64,000 nucleotides of DNA from UBA2287 sp964479665 (lineage in GTDB: Bacteria; Bacteroidota; Bacteroidia; Bacteroidales; Tenuifilaceae). The position numbers were made by a program, and so were the translations under genes. Position 1 is the stretch's first letter. The number at the start of each line of letters is the position of its first letter. Location: the NCBI GenBank assembly GCA_964479665.1, contig CAYZNN010000008.1, positions 37,673-101,672 on the forward strand. The letters run 5' to 3'. The notes under the pieces were generated by a model. It was not told where the DNA came from. It saw nothing but the letters and a program-made list of their open reading frames with translations, and did not search any database. Below, one piece after another: positions 34,679-43,588 of the stretch.

Positions 34679-35726
34679 TTCTATTCTTTAAAAGGCTAAA
34701 AAGATATGGGAGAAATATGTAAAACCTTAAAATAAACAAAATGCGAATTTTAATTCTATTTACTAAATGACCCCTTTTAGACACCTTGGCTTGTTTCCTA
34801 TCCCATAATAGTAAATGATATTTTGACAGACATAAACTTTTAACCGTTTGATTATTAATATAATCAATGTATTGGTTCAATCGCTTACTTATAGTTGGTT
34901 GAAATTTTTTATTAATATACAATGGTGTTTGTTCAACATTAGAAATATGGCCAGCCTCTTCAATTGTAGCTTTAATAATAGAAGTAATTCGATTTTTTTT
35001 AACATAATCATCGAAAATAAAATTTCCGAGGCTTGGAATAAACAATTTGTTATGATATAATGCATAACCATGTAAACGGTGAGGGTGATGGCCATAAATA
35101 ACGTCTACACCATGACCGTCAATTAATTCCTTTGCTAATTCAACTTGCCACGACACTGGCCCACTTGTGTATTCATGACCCCAGTGCAATGAAAGAATAA
35201 GAAAGTTACAACGATTTTTAGAAACGATACATTGTTTTTTTATATGCGCAACAAGTTGACCAAAAAAAGATGAACATAAAGTTTCTTCAATATAAAATCC
35301 AAGCAGTCCAACAACCTGATCATTAATATTTAGGAAAGCTGGTTCGCACTGAATTGCATTTCGGGCCTCTCCAAAAAATGAAATATTATTTTCTCTAAGA
35401 GCAGCCTTCATCCTTATAAAAGCAGTCTCGCCGTGATCAAATGAGTGATTATTTGCCAAACAAACTACATTTACTCGATTTTCTTTGAGAATTTTTGCAT
35501 AATACTCTGGGGCCCTAAGAATATCGCACAGGGGTGGTTTTTTTTCTGAAACGTTGGAAAGGACACACTCGAGATTGGCAATATTTAAATCAGCATTATA
35601 TAAAAGCTGTTTTACATTTGCAAACGGATTTATTCCTAGTTCAATTTTTTTACCAACCCCTCCCCTATAGTTCTCGAACAAGCACCCCAGGTTGATATCG
35701 CCCAAAAAGTTGATGGTTATGGCCAT
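34662..35726 (-). CDS. CapA family protein (metallophosphatase fold)
   Basis: A 354-residue protein of the CapA/PgsA family, named from poly-gamma-glutamate synthesis but widespread in capsule loci. Metal-site motifs are in order: FLGDINLG near the start, NLECVLS, CLANNHSFDHGE, SLHWGHEY and IYGHHPHRLHG. There is no signal peptide, and a basic hydrophobic stretch near the C-terminus (IRILFILRFYIFLPYLFSLL) may attach it to the inner membrane. It lies in the minus-strand operon between a glycosyltransferase and the CapK-like gene, overlapping the latter. Confidence 0.85.
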   Translation of the reverse strand: MAITINFLGDINLGCLFENYRGGVGKKIELGINPFANVKQLLYNADLNIANLECVLSNVSEKKPPLCDILRAPEYYAKILKENRVNVVCLANNHSFDHGETAFIRMKAALRENNISFFGEARNAIQCEPAFLNINDQVVGLLGFYIEETLCSSFFGQLVAHIKKQCIVSKNRCNFLILSLHWGHEYTSGPVSWQVELAKELIDGHGVDVIYGHHPHRLHGYALYHNKLFIPSLGNFIFDDYVKKNRITSIIKATIEEAGHISNVEQTPLYINKKFQPTISKRLNQYIDYINNQTVKSLCLSKYHLLLWDRKQAKVSKRGHLVNRIKIRILFILRFYIFLPYLFSLLKNRNGLRR

Positions 35727-35785
35727 GCTATTTAAAAAAACGATATAAAATATGTAAAGGAGACATACAGCACAAATTAGAAGGG

Positions 35786-36895
35786 TTATAGATTTAAAAC
35801 ACCATAAATAGCGGCACTTAATTTACTAATCATAATTTGTTCCGTAAAATTCTTTTCATACAAAATCCTACTGTTATTTCCCAAATATTCAAGTAATTCT
35901 GGTTTCGTTATTAATTCATATAGTCGCGAAGCTATTTGGGTTGGATTTTGGGTGTCGACTATATAACCATTATAACCGTTATGAACCGATTGAATTATAG
36001 AGCCCTGATCGGTTGCAATAACTGGAAGCCCTGCAGCCATTGACTCCACCACCACCCAGGGGTGACCCTCGGGAATTCGCGGCGGAAATACAAAAATATG
36101 GGCTTTTGCAAACAGGTTAATCTTTTCGCTTCCGCTTGTGGGACGAAGAATGGTAACTTTCAGGTTGTGGCGCTCAATGTATTCGAGGCATTGCTCTTCG
36201 AAAGCCTTGCTTTTCCATTGACCCGCAAGGGTTAAGTGAACGTTTGAAATTCCTTTCTGATGCAGTATTTGGTATGCCTCCAGTACATCCTCAACCCCTT
36301 TGGTTGGAAAAAGGTTCGAGAAAAAGAGCAGCTGGTAGGTTTCGGGAACAACAAAGAGCCGTTTCGGAAATTCAAAGTTTGCTCCGTTGGGAACCACAAA
36401 AATTCTGTGTTCGGGAAAGTTTTCGCGAAACAGATAGCGTAAATTATCGCCTAAAACAATAGCCCCCGAGGTCAATCGTAATACACGCTTTACAAACCAA
36501 CGGTTTAAGTTTCCCGATTGGCTAAGCCATGTAAGCCAGTTGCTTCCTCGCAGCTGAATCAGGACTTTTGCGCCCAGCAGGCGGGCCAATACAATGTAAA
36601 CCGAATCCTTTAAAAAGGCTCCGGTTGTTTGCCCGTTGGGAATTAAAACCAAATGGGGTCGTTTTGCAATTAGCTGCCCAGCGAAAACCCAGTACCTGAA
36701 AAAGCCAACAAAAGGTTTCCACCAAGCGTAGCGGCCCATGGAGCTTAGGCTACTGTTGATTCCGGTGTTTATATGAGTTAAGCGGAAAAAATCCTTCAGA
36801 TTTGAATTTAAAATTATGGATGTTGCAATGGCAGGGCCATACCAGGGTGGTGGTAGCTTGCCTAAAATGAAAACTTTTGGTTTTTCAGGGTTCAA
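35786..36895 (-). CDS. Glycosyltransferase family 4 (GT4)
   Basis: A 369-residue GT-B enzyme expected to add a sugar to the lipid-linked repeat unit on the cytosolic face. The N-terminus VFILGKLPPPWYGPAIATS carries the glycine-containing acceptor loop, and the C-terminal half has PPRIPEGHPWVVVESMAAGL, the GT4 E-x7-E nucleotide-sugar motif, then PVIATDQGS. No ATG lies near the family start, so TTG at 36895 is the likely start. The gene sits between the polymerase-like gene and CapA. Sugar specificity cannot be read from sequence. Confidence 0.88.
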   Translation of the reverse strand: MNPEKPKVFILGKLPPPWYGPAIATSIILNSNLKDFFRLTHINTGINSSLSSMGRYAWWKPFVGFFRYWVFAGQLIAKRPHLVLIPNGQTTGAFLKDSVYIVLARLLGAKVLIQLRGSNWLTWLSQSGNLNRWFVKRVLRLTSGAIVLGDNLRYLFRENFPEHRIFVVPNGANFEFPKRLFVVPETYQLLFFSNLFPTKGVEDVLEAYQILHQKGISNVHLTLAGQWKSKAFEEQCLEYIERHNLKVTILRPTSGSEKINLFAKAHIFVFPPRIPEGHPWVVVESMAAGLPVIATDQGSIIQSVHNGYNGYIVDTQNPTQIASRLYELITKPELLEYLGNNSRILYEKNFTEQIMISKLSAAIYGVLNL

Positions 36896-36977
36896 TGGTA
36901 GGAAGGTTTAATACAAATAGAACTTTGAGCTCTACGCCTACTAAGCGAATTGTCCGTACTTCGCCAAATTAAACGGA

Positions 36978-38228
36978 TTAATCGCGCAGTACTGCCGGAG
37001 GCAACGAAATATAGGCAAAAATGGTAAAGAGAATATACAGAAAGTTGGCATAAAACGTTGGAGTGGTCGATACCGAATATATGGCCAGCATGGCTAGGGC
37101 ACCGGTTAATATATACCTGTCGGTCAACAACAAAAAACGCCTTCGCCTCCAAAGGCTCATAAGAAAAAGCACATAGATCAGAAAGCCTACAGCGCCTGTA
37201 AGAAAAAACACCCTCAGGTAGTCGTTGTGAATTCCTATGCCAACCTGAAATAAAGGATTGCGAAGTGTAAAAGGGTAGCCAAACAGCAGGGCAAAGGGAG
37301 AAGCAGTTTCTAGGGCTTCCAGGCCGTAGGTCCAACGGCTCATGCGCCCATGAAACAGCTGGGTTTGCTCCCTTTCGCCCTCAAAAACCTCCATTTCGCG
37401 CTCCACAATGGGGCTCAACCGTTCGCTGTAAAAAGTATCCCAATAGAAGCTCGAAACCACTATTAGGGCCGTGGCAATGAAAAGGGCAGCCACCCCAAAA
37501 CGGCGGATGCTGTAAAGGGTAAAAAGGCCAAGCAGTGCAAGTATAACCGCGTACGATGAGGTATGCGAAATGCTCACCATCCCTGCAGCCACCAAAATAA
37601 AGGCCCCAGCCAGAAAACCAAAGGGAATTTTTATGGTTGCACGCCCCATTTTAGACGATAGGTAGAAATAGGTTACTATTAGGAAACCAAACGACAGGTA
37701 TATGGCATAGTTCATAACATCGGCATAACCACCCTGAATTCGCTCCAAACCACGAGAGTATTCAACACGTATAGGGTTAAAAACCAGTTCGTATAGAAGC
37801 ACAAAAGAAGCAATACCGCAAGCATAAAGAAAGGTGGTTAAAATGCCCAGAAAGTCGGAACGGTTGCGCACCATTACCCTTATAAACATGTAAAGGTAAA
37901 CCGGCATGGTTAAACGAAGAAACCATTGAAAAATAGTAAAAGCATCGAAGGGTAGGAAGATAAGCAACGATGCACTAACGATTACTAATATGGACCAAAA
38001 ATCAAATAATTTATTAACAGTATTTTTTAGGTAACCCGCTCTTAGTATTATAGGCAAACATAAAATTGGTGTCAAAACTCCTGCCCAGTATAAGGGCGAA
38101 AGTAAAGGAGAAATTTCTTTCAGGTAGTAAAAATTGTCGATAATGGGCCTGAGCAAAATAAGGTACACAAACCACCGGTATTTCCAGGGCAGGGAGCGCA
38201 TCCATATTTTCCAAGTAGTAAAATTCAT
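36978..38228 (-). CDS. O-antigen polymerase/ligase-like membrane protein (Wzy)
   Basis: A 416-residue protein with about ten to twelve transmembrane helices and a large periplasmic loop of about 70 residues (YSERLSPIVEREMEVFEGER to NPLFQVGIGIHNDYLRVFF). The GIHNDYLRVFFLTG segment is the conserved H-N-x-Y/F region of the O-antigen ligase/Wzy superfamily. With Wzx, Wzc and Wza in the same locus, a polymerase role is more likely than ligation to lipid A. It follows asnB by 12 bases. Confidence 0.82.
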   Translation of the reverse strand: MNFTTWKIWMRSLPWKYRWFVYLILLRPIIDNFYYLKEISPLLSPLYWAGVLTPILCLPIILRAGYLKNTVNKLFDFWSILVIVSASLLIFLPFDAFTIFQWFLRLTMPVYLYMFIRVMVRNRSDFLGILTTFLYACGIASFVLLYELVFNPIRVEYSRGLERIQGGYADVMNYAIYLSFGFLIVTYFYLSSKMGRATIKIPFGFLAGAFILVAAGMVSISHTSSYAVILALLGLFTLYSIRRFGVAALFIATALIVVSSFYWDTFYSERLSPIVEREMEVFEGEREQTQLFHGRMSRWTYGLEALETASPFALLFGYPFTLRNPLFQVGIGIHNDYLRVFFLTGAVGFLIYVLFLMSLWRRRRFLLLTDRYILTGALAMLAIYSVSTTPTFYANFLYILFTIFAYISLPPAVLRD

Positions 38229-38240
38229 GGGTAACCCGCT

Positions 38241-40124
38241 TTACCTGTTATGAGCGTACCATTTGTTCAGGATAAAAAGATAAAAAAACAATTTACCGTT
38301 ATATGGAGCTCCTTTAAGAAAGCGATTGAACATTTTGCTCACTTGAGTGCCATTTATCCCTAGTTCCAATAATTGGTTCGAATTAAATGTCTCAGCATAC
38401 TCTTTTACCCAATCCCTCCGTATCCAACTTTCGAGGGGAAGGTTGAAGCCACGCTTGGGAGCATTCAAAATTTGTTGTGGTAAAGCTTCGCGATACACCT
38501 CTTTTAGAATTTTCTTGTGAATACCGCTACTTATTTTATACTGGTCGGGAAGCGACAATGCATACTCAGCAATTCTGTAATCGAGAAAAGGAACCCGTAC
38601 CTCTAGACTAGCCAGCATCGAAGAAAAATCGACTTTGTTTAGCATTTCATCAACAAGCGATGTTTGACAATCGTAAAGCATCAGGGCACTGTGAGAAAAC
38701 CCAATTTTTGCAATATGTTCATCGAATCTTCTGGTCTCGTTGCGCAAATAATCATGGTAGTTAAACGACGGGAAAACCTGCGAAACGATATTCAAATTGT
38801 TAACTCCCATAATCGAAAGGTAGCCTTCAAATTTATTTCTGCTTTGTAAAAAGTTAAAAAGAGATTGGATTTTGAGGCGGTAACCTTTTGAAACCTTTGG
38901 AGACCCCGAAAGTTTTACAAGTTCCGACAAAAGGCGATCCGCATGCTTAATGGGGAGTTTTCGAAGCCAGTTTAATTTACGATAACGATCTATAAGAACA
39001 TATCGGCCATAGCCACCAAAAAGTTCATCGGCACCATCGCCCGAAAGGACTACCTTAACATTTTTACGAGCAACCAATGAGTTTATGTATATGGGAATCG
39101 CCGAGGTTATAGCAAAGGGCTCTCCCATGTGTGCAACCATTCTATCGATAGTTGCATTTGCATGGGGGTCAACTATTTCCTCGAAATGATTGGTGCCCAA
39201 ACGGGTCGAAAGCAAACGCGATAGCTCAATGTCGGCATGGTTGGTACTTCCCTTAAAGCCAATTGTAAAAGTATTTATTCCTTCACCAAGGCTGTTTGCC
39301 ATTTCAACTGCAATTATCGACGAATCGACACCTCCGCTTAAAAAAGCACCCAGAGGCACATCGCTTACTAACTGCTCTCTTACAGATTCTGTAACAAGAC
39401 TCCGTACCTTCTGAGCCGAAACAGCGTAGCTATCGTTAAAATCGTACTGAAATTTACCGGCCAGGTTATAGTAGTTTACAATTTGGTATTTTGCCTCTTG
39501 GTCAATGGTAATGTAGCAACCCGGTGGAAGCTTAAATACATTTTTGTAAATTGTATGGGGGGTAGGAATATAACCAAATTGTAAATACTGTGGAATTACC
39601 GATGCGTTTATTACAAGGTTTTGTTCTTTCAATTTTTTAAACGACCCAATATCGGACGAGAACCAAATACCCCGTTTGGATTTATAATAAAATAGTGGCT
39701 TTACACCCAAATGGTCGCGAGCAATAAAAAGGGTATTCAATTGGATGTCGGCAATGGCAAAGGCAAAAATTCCTCGGAGGTATTTTAAGCTATCGGTGCC
39801 AAAACGTTGGAACATATTCACAACAACCTCGGTATCGGAGTGGGTTGTGAACTGCATATCGGAGAGATAATCGGATTTTAGTTGCCTGTAATTATAAATT
39901 TCGCCATTGAAAACAATTGCAAACCGTTTGTTAGATGAGTAAATGGGTTGTTTGCCCGTTTCCAAATCGATAATGCTGAGCCTACGCATGGCCATGCCCA
40001 GGTTGGAGCCAATAAAATACCCATCTTCATCGGGCCCTCGGTGCCACAGGGCACCATTCATTTCCCTAAGGTCGGTGTCGAAGTCGCATTTTTCGCGAAC
40101 TAGCACACCACAAATACCACACAT
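38241..40124 (-). CDS. asnB: Asparagine synthase (glutamine-hydrolysing)-like amidotransferase
   Basis: A 627-residue class II amidotransferase. Cys2 (MCGICGVL) begins the glutaminase domain with RGPDEDG, FNGEIYNY and SDTEVVV. The synthetase domain has the PP-loop FLSGGVDSSIIA and SGDGADELFGGYGRY. In general it makes asparagine from aspartate, ATP and glutamine. In capsule loci such enzymes are suspected of amidating sugar acids or amino-acid substituents, which would suit the adenylation/carrier pair nearby. The stop of the glycosyltransferase upstream coincides with its start region, indicating a tight operon. Confidence 0.9.
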   Translation of the reverse strand: MCGICGVLVREKCDFDTDLREMNGALWHRGPDEDGYFIGSNLGMAMRRLSIIDLETGKQPIYSSNKRFAIVFNGEIYNYRQLKSDYLSDMQFTTHSDTEVVVNMFQRFGTDSLKYLRGIFAFAIADIQLNTLFIARDHLGVKPLFYYKSKRGIWFSSDIGSFKKLKEQNLVINASVIPQYLQFGYIPTPHTIYKNVFKLPPGCYITIDQEAKYQIVNYYNLAGKFQYDFNDSYAVSAQKVRSLVTESVREQLVSDVPLGAFLSGGVDSSIIAVEMANSLGEGINTFTIGFKGSTNHADIELSRLLSTRLGTNHFEEIVDPHANATIDRMVAHMGEPFAITSAIPIYINSLVARKNVKVVLSGDGADELFGGYGRYVLIDRYRKLNWLRKLPIKHADRLLSELVKLSGSPKVSKGYRLKIQSLFNFLQSRNKFEGYLSIMGVNNLNIVSQVFPSFNYHDYLRNETRRFDEHIAKIGFSHSALMLYDCQTSLVDEMLNKVDFSSMLASLEVRVPFLDYRIAEYALSLPDQYKISSGIHKKILKEVYREALPQQILNAPKRGFNLPLESWIRRDWVKEYAETFNSNQLLELGINGTQVSKMFNRFLKGAPYNGKLFFYLFILNKWYAHNR

Positions 40125-41317
40125 TAACGGCTAATTATTGGTTTAACAAGCATGCCGTATGAAAATCTTGTGCGATTGGAAGTCGCTATCTCGTTCCGAA
40201 ATGTTTCCTTCGCACCCTTATCGTTGGCATTAAATCTTTGAATTGATTGCTTTAAAACCTCAACTAGATTGCTCTTGTTAAAGTATAATCCATTAAAATT
40301 GGGCTGTAATAGGTGCGATACCGAGCCCTTCTCCTCGAGCAAAACGGGTAATCCTACGCCCATGCTCTGTTGAATTGAAATTGTAACCTGGCACCAAATT
40401 CCCATATCGGCGGCTGCTTGATATCCTCTTAATTTCTCATAATCCATAAAAGGGAAGCAGATTATAAACTCTTCAGCCCCTTTTTGCCGAATATAATCCT
40501 TTACATAGTTTAAACTCCAATCGTTATTAAACCCTATTAACCAGTATTTAATTGGATATCCTTGTTTTCGAAACTCTACAACACTGTCAATTAAAAATTC
40601 GATACTCTTCGATTTGCTATATCGGGTAACCGTAAGCAATAAAAATTCATCGCTGTTAATTCCATGTTCTGCCCTAATTCTATCCCTTTCGGTGTTATCA
40701 AAATAGAAAACCGATTCATCGAAACCCAAGGCTGTTTCAATAGCTTTGCTTTTCAACTTCTTCTCAAAACTATTCCCTACCAATTTGGCAATAAACTCGT
40801 ATGTTTCGGGGGTGTAAAGGAATACCTTATCGCTATTACGAATTGCCTTCCGATAAAAGGGCTGTTTTAGCAGTTTGCGGGTAACTATTTTAATTGCATT
40901 CTTTATTATTGCCTTAGGACTATGCCATGTGTAGTACTCGCTATTCTCACCAAAAATTGAATAAAGAGCGTACACCCTTCTCTGTTTTGATTTTAGTACA
41001 GGAGCAGGAAACAGCTTTGCTATGCCAATGGCCAACACCACTTCGGGTTTAAACTCTTTAACCTTAGCGAGTAACCCTTTCGAATAAATGGTAGCGCCAA
41101 TTCTGAAAAGCGACTTAAACCGATACAACTCAAGGTTTGGCTTTACCTGTTCAATCTGACCCGATGGATAGGTTTTTTCATGTTTCAATTGTAAATTCGA
41201 CCTGTTTGATGTAAATACGCGAACCTGATGCCCCTGCTTTGCCAACGCTTCGGAAATATGTACCTCGTAATAACCCGCCTCGGGCATAAAGTGACCACAA
41301 ACAACAGCAACTCTCAT
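40124..41317 (-). CDS. Glycosyltransferase family 4 (GT4)
   Basis: A 397-residue GT-B protein. The N-terminus is VAVVCGHFMPEAGYYEVHIS, an acceptor-domain start with the usual loop. A linker region SDEFLLLTVTRYSKSKSIEF opens the donor domain, and GVGLPVLLEEKGSVSHLL near the C-terminus is in the place of the E-x7-E motif but is less canonical. It probably acts on the repeat unit. It abuts the next GT4 gene with no gap at 41317/41318, so the two are cotranscribed. Confidence 0.85.
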   Translation of the reverse strand: MRVAVVCGHFMPEAGYYEVHISEALAKQGHQVRVFTSNRSNLQLKHEKTYPSGQIEQVKPNLELYRFKSLFRIGATIYSKGLLAKVKEFKPEVVLAIGIAKLFPAPVLKSKQRRVYALYSIFGENSEYYTWHSPKAIIKNAIKIVTRKLLKQPFYRKAIRNSDKVFLYTPETYEFIAKLVGNSFEKKLKSKAIETALGFDESVFYFDNTERDRIRAEHGINSDEFLLLTVTRYSKSKSIEFLIDSVVEFRKQGYPIKYWLIGFNNDWSLNYVKDYIRQKGAEEFIICFPFMDYEKLRGYQAAADMGIWCQVTISIQQSMGVGLPVLLEEKGSVSHLLQPNFNGLYFNKSNLVEVLKQSIQRFNANDKGAKETFRNEIATSNRTRFSYGMLVKPIISR

Positions 41318-42460
41318 TTAATGAGCATTTATAATTGATTGGTAAACTTCTTTTAATCGCTCTCCAAAAACGGGTAGGCTGAACCTGTCGGTTATGTTTT
41401 TTCGAATATATTGGGGGTCGTATTTAGGGTTCGCATCAGTAATATGGATCATTGCCTGAGCAATTTCATCAATATCTTTTGGGTTTACTTGTATTCCGCT
41501 TTGGGGATCGACAAATTCGGTGGGGCCAGTATTCTTTCCAACAATTACAGGAATTCCGCACGACATGGCCTCGGCCACAGAAATTCCAAAGCTCTCCACA
41601 ATTGATGGCGAAACCAGCGCCGATGCCAGCTGCAGCTGCTCGTTAATTTGAGTCTTATTCTGATATCCCAAAAGGGTAATACTACTTTTCAGGTCAGGAT
41701 TATTAGCAAGAAACTCCTCGGCTAATCTTGCCTCGGTTCCAGTTCCAACCATAACAAGGCTCAGCTCATGGTTTGTATCCTTTGCCCTTTTAAAAGCCTC
41801 CAAAACTCTTATTGGGCCACGGTTGCTATCGAACCGCCCAACAAATACCAACCTACCGCTAATTCTGTTTGTACCGGGTAAAAATTGCTGGGTATCCACT
41901 GGGTTATATACCACAAATGTTTGCTTTGGCTTAAAACCCCTACGTTCTACATTCCTACGTAAATAATTGCTAACCAAAAGCACCCCAACAAAACGCTTAA
42001 ATATGAATTGACCAGCGGTTCTTACTATTGGGTTGCTATACTCCTCGTAGAAACGACCCATGTGCTCGGAATAAACCACCGGCGCTTTTAAACGACTGGA
42101 CGCCACCAACCCGAGCACCCCATTTAAAAAAAGCCCGCCATGCACATGAATTAGATCAACCCCTTTAAAATGCTTTAGGTATTTAATTGCTTTAATATAC
42201 CAAACCAAATAGAGCAGATGTTTTAGCGCTTTAGTAACCTTTGTTGGCTTGAACAGGTTTTCCCTGTGAATGGTAATTCCCCACTCGTTCTCAACTGAAA
42301 CACCAGCCGCCTCGCCAAATAACCGGATATTATAAACAGCAACAGAGTAGCTGCCCTGCACCGATTTTATATAATCCCACACAAAAATTCCCTTATTATC
42401 GTTTTGCGATGCTGGGAAAAGCGCAGGAATAACTAGTATTTTCTTTTGATTGGAATTCAA
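41318..42460 (-). CDS. Glycosyltransferase family 4 (GT4)
   Basis: A 380-residue GT-B enzyme with canonical landmarks: ILVIPALFPASQNDNKGIFV at the N-terminus, LIHVHGGLFLNG, GRLVFVGRFDSNRGPIRVLE opening the donor domain, SPSIVESFGISVAEAMSCGI with the E-x7-E motif, and PVIVGKNTGPTEFV. It most resembles galactosyl/mannosyl-type GT4 enzymes of exopolysaccharide loci, but donor specificity is not deducible. The start is TTG at 42460; no nearby ATG fits. It follows the hexapeptide acetyltransferase by 14 bases. Confidence 0.88.
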   Translation of the reverse strand: MNSNQKKILVIPALFPASQNDNKGIFVWDYIKSVQGSYSVAVYNIRLFGEAAGVSVENEWGITIHRENLFKPTKVTKALKHLLYLVWYIKAIKYLKHFKGVDLIHVHGGLFLNGVLGLVASSRLKAPVVYSEHMGRFYEEYSNPIVRTAGQFIFKRFVGVLLVSNYLRRNVERRGFKPKQTFVVYNPVDTQQFLPGTNRISGRLVFVGRFDSNRGPIRVLEAFKRAKDTNHELSLVMVGTGTEARLAEEFLANNPDLKSSITLLGYQNKTQINEQLQLASALVSPSIVESFGISVAEAMSCGIPVIVGKNTGPTEFVDPQSGIQVNPKDIDEIAQAMIHITDANPKYDPQYIRKNITDRFSLPVFGERLKEVYQSIINAH

Positions 42461-42474
42461 GAGTAGGCTTATAA

Positions 42475-43047
42475 TTAACCCCGTTTCCCTATTAATTTGA
42501 GAGGATTTCCCATATAAATACCGTAGGGAATTGTTTTTGAATTGCGAAAAACCATCGAATTAGCGCCAATTATAACCCCATCCTCGATTTTTGCACCACG
42601 GAACACGGAGCAACCCCTACTAATTTGAACATCATTGCCTATAACAATTTCCTCAGAAATCAATAATTGATCCCACATTTTTTGATTTTTCTTATACCCA
42701 TGATCTGCATCTCTAATTGAGCAAAATTCTGCTACACCTGAATCCTTCCCGATTTTCACATATTTATTTACACTAATAATAACATCTTGTGTTAGCTTTG
42801 AATTATCTTCAAAAACTAATTTTCCATTTTTTTGAACTTGAAGGGTTATGTTTTTACCTATTGAAACATTATTTCCAATATAAATATTCTTATGAGGATA
42901 AATCCTGAAGTTTGGCCATCCAAGACACCTAAAACCTTTACCAACTTTGCAACCTAATAAAAGCAAAAAGAGCTTTAGTAAAAAACTTTGAGTTCGAATC
43001 TTAATACTTCTCAAATAAATAAAAAGAAAGTACATAACATTACTCAT
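42475..43047 (-). CDS. Left-handed beta-helix acyltransferase (hexapeptide repeats)
   Basis: A 190-residue protein. An N-terminal hydrophobic segment (YFLFIYLRSIKIRTQSFLLK) is followed by hexapeptide repeats (IGNNVSIGKNITLQV, IGKDSGVAEFCSIRD, IGNDVQISRGCSVFRGA, IEDGVIIGANSMVF) forming a left-handed beta-helix. Such enzymes transfer acetyl or similar groups from CoA to sugars. The probable catalytic His lies in RDADHGY. The ATG overlaps the end of the GNAT gene by 8 bases. This stretch is visibly AT-rich compared with the glycosyltransferases to its left. Confidence 0.87.
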   Translation of the reverse strand: MSNVMYFLFIYLRSIKIRTQSFLLKLFLLLLGCKVGKGFRCLGWPNFRIYPHKNIYIGNNVSIGKNITLQVQKNGKLVFEDNSKLTQDVIISVNKYVKIGKDSGVAEFCSIRDADHGYKKNQKMWDQLLISEEIVIGNDVQISRGCSVFRGAKIEDGVIIGANSMVFRNSKTIPYGIYMGNPLKLIGKRG

Positions 43048-43531
43048 ATCTTAATATTTTTCTTGTTTGATATAGCTCTTTTTCAAAACCCATATTAAGC
43101 ACCCCATTGAGTGAATGAACGTTTTCAATTAACATTTGCCCTTCAATTGAATGTACTCTTTTTTCTATAAACCACTTCTCAATTTCCAAAAATAACTGTT
43201 TGCTAATGCCAAGATTTCTACTATTGGGCTCTGTATAAATAGCAATCCACTTGCCTATTAGCAATGAACCAAGGTAGGATGGGCAAAAATTAACTTGCCC
43301 CCATGTAAAGCCAACAGGCTTATTATTTTTTAATGCTACTACAATAAGATGTGTTTTATTCAAGGCACTTTCAATTGATTTTCTCCAAATTGAGCCACCA
43401 TTTTCAGTAATTTTAAGTATTAGTTTTTTATCTTCCATACTTTTATATAAATCATAAAATTGACCCTCTAATTCATTTAGAATTTCAACATCATCTTTGT
43501 TAACCCGTTTAATTATAATACTTGAGTCCAT
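43040..43531 (-). CDS. GNAT family N-acetyltransferase
   Basis: A 163-residue protein with GNAT features: SIIIKRVNKDDVEILNEL at the start, a beta-strand VALKNNKPVGFTWGQV, and the acyl-CoA-binding stretch IYTEPNSRNLGISKQLFLE, where R/Q-x-x-G-x-G/A is partly conserved as RNLGIS. It ends VLNMGFEKELYQTRKIL. It could acylate an amino sugar, or take an aminoacyl group from the nearby carrier protein. It overlaps the hexapeptide acyltransferase gene by 8 bases. An IS remnant sits just upstream and separates it from the acyl-carrier gene. Confidence 0.85.
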   Translation of the reverse strand: MDSSIIIKRVNKDDVEILNELEGQFYDLYKSMEDKKLILKITENGGSIWRKSIESALNKTHLIVVALKNNKPVGFTWGQVNFCPSYLGSLLIGKWIAIYTEPNSRNLGISKQLFLEIEKWFIEKRVHSIEGQMLIENVHSLNGVLNMGFEKELYQTRKILRYE

Positions 43532-43588
43532 TTTTCTTAAATTTATTAATTAAAATGATTATCCAGTTATGGCTTTGTTTTTAATTAT

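Noticed and set aside
36892..37335. 147-codon minus-strand frame within the Wzy-like gene
   Set aside because: It overlaps a clear membrane protein in another frame and has no recognisable features of its own.
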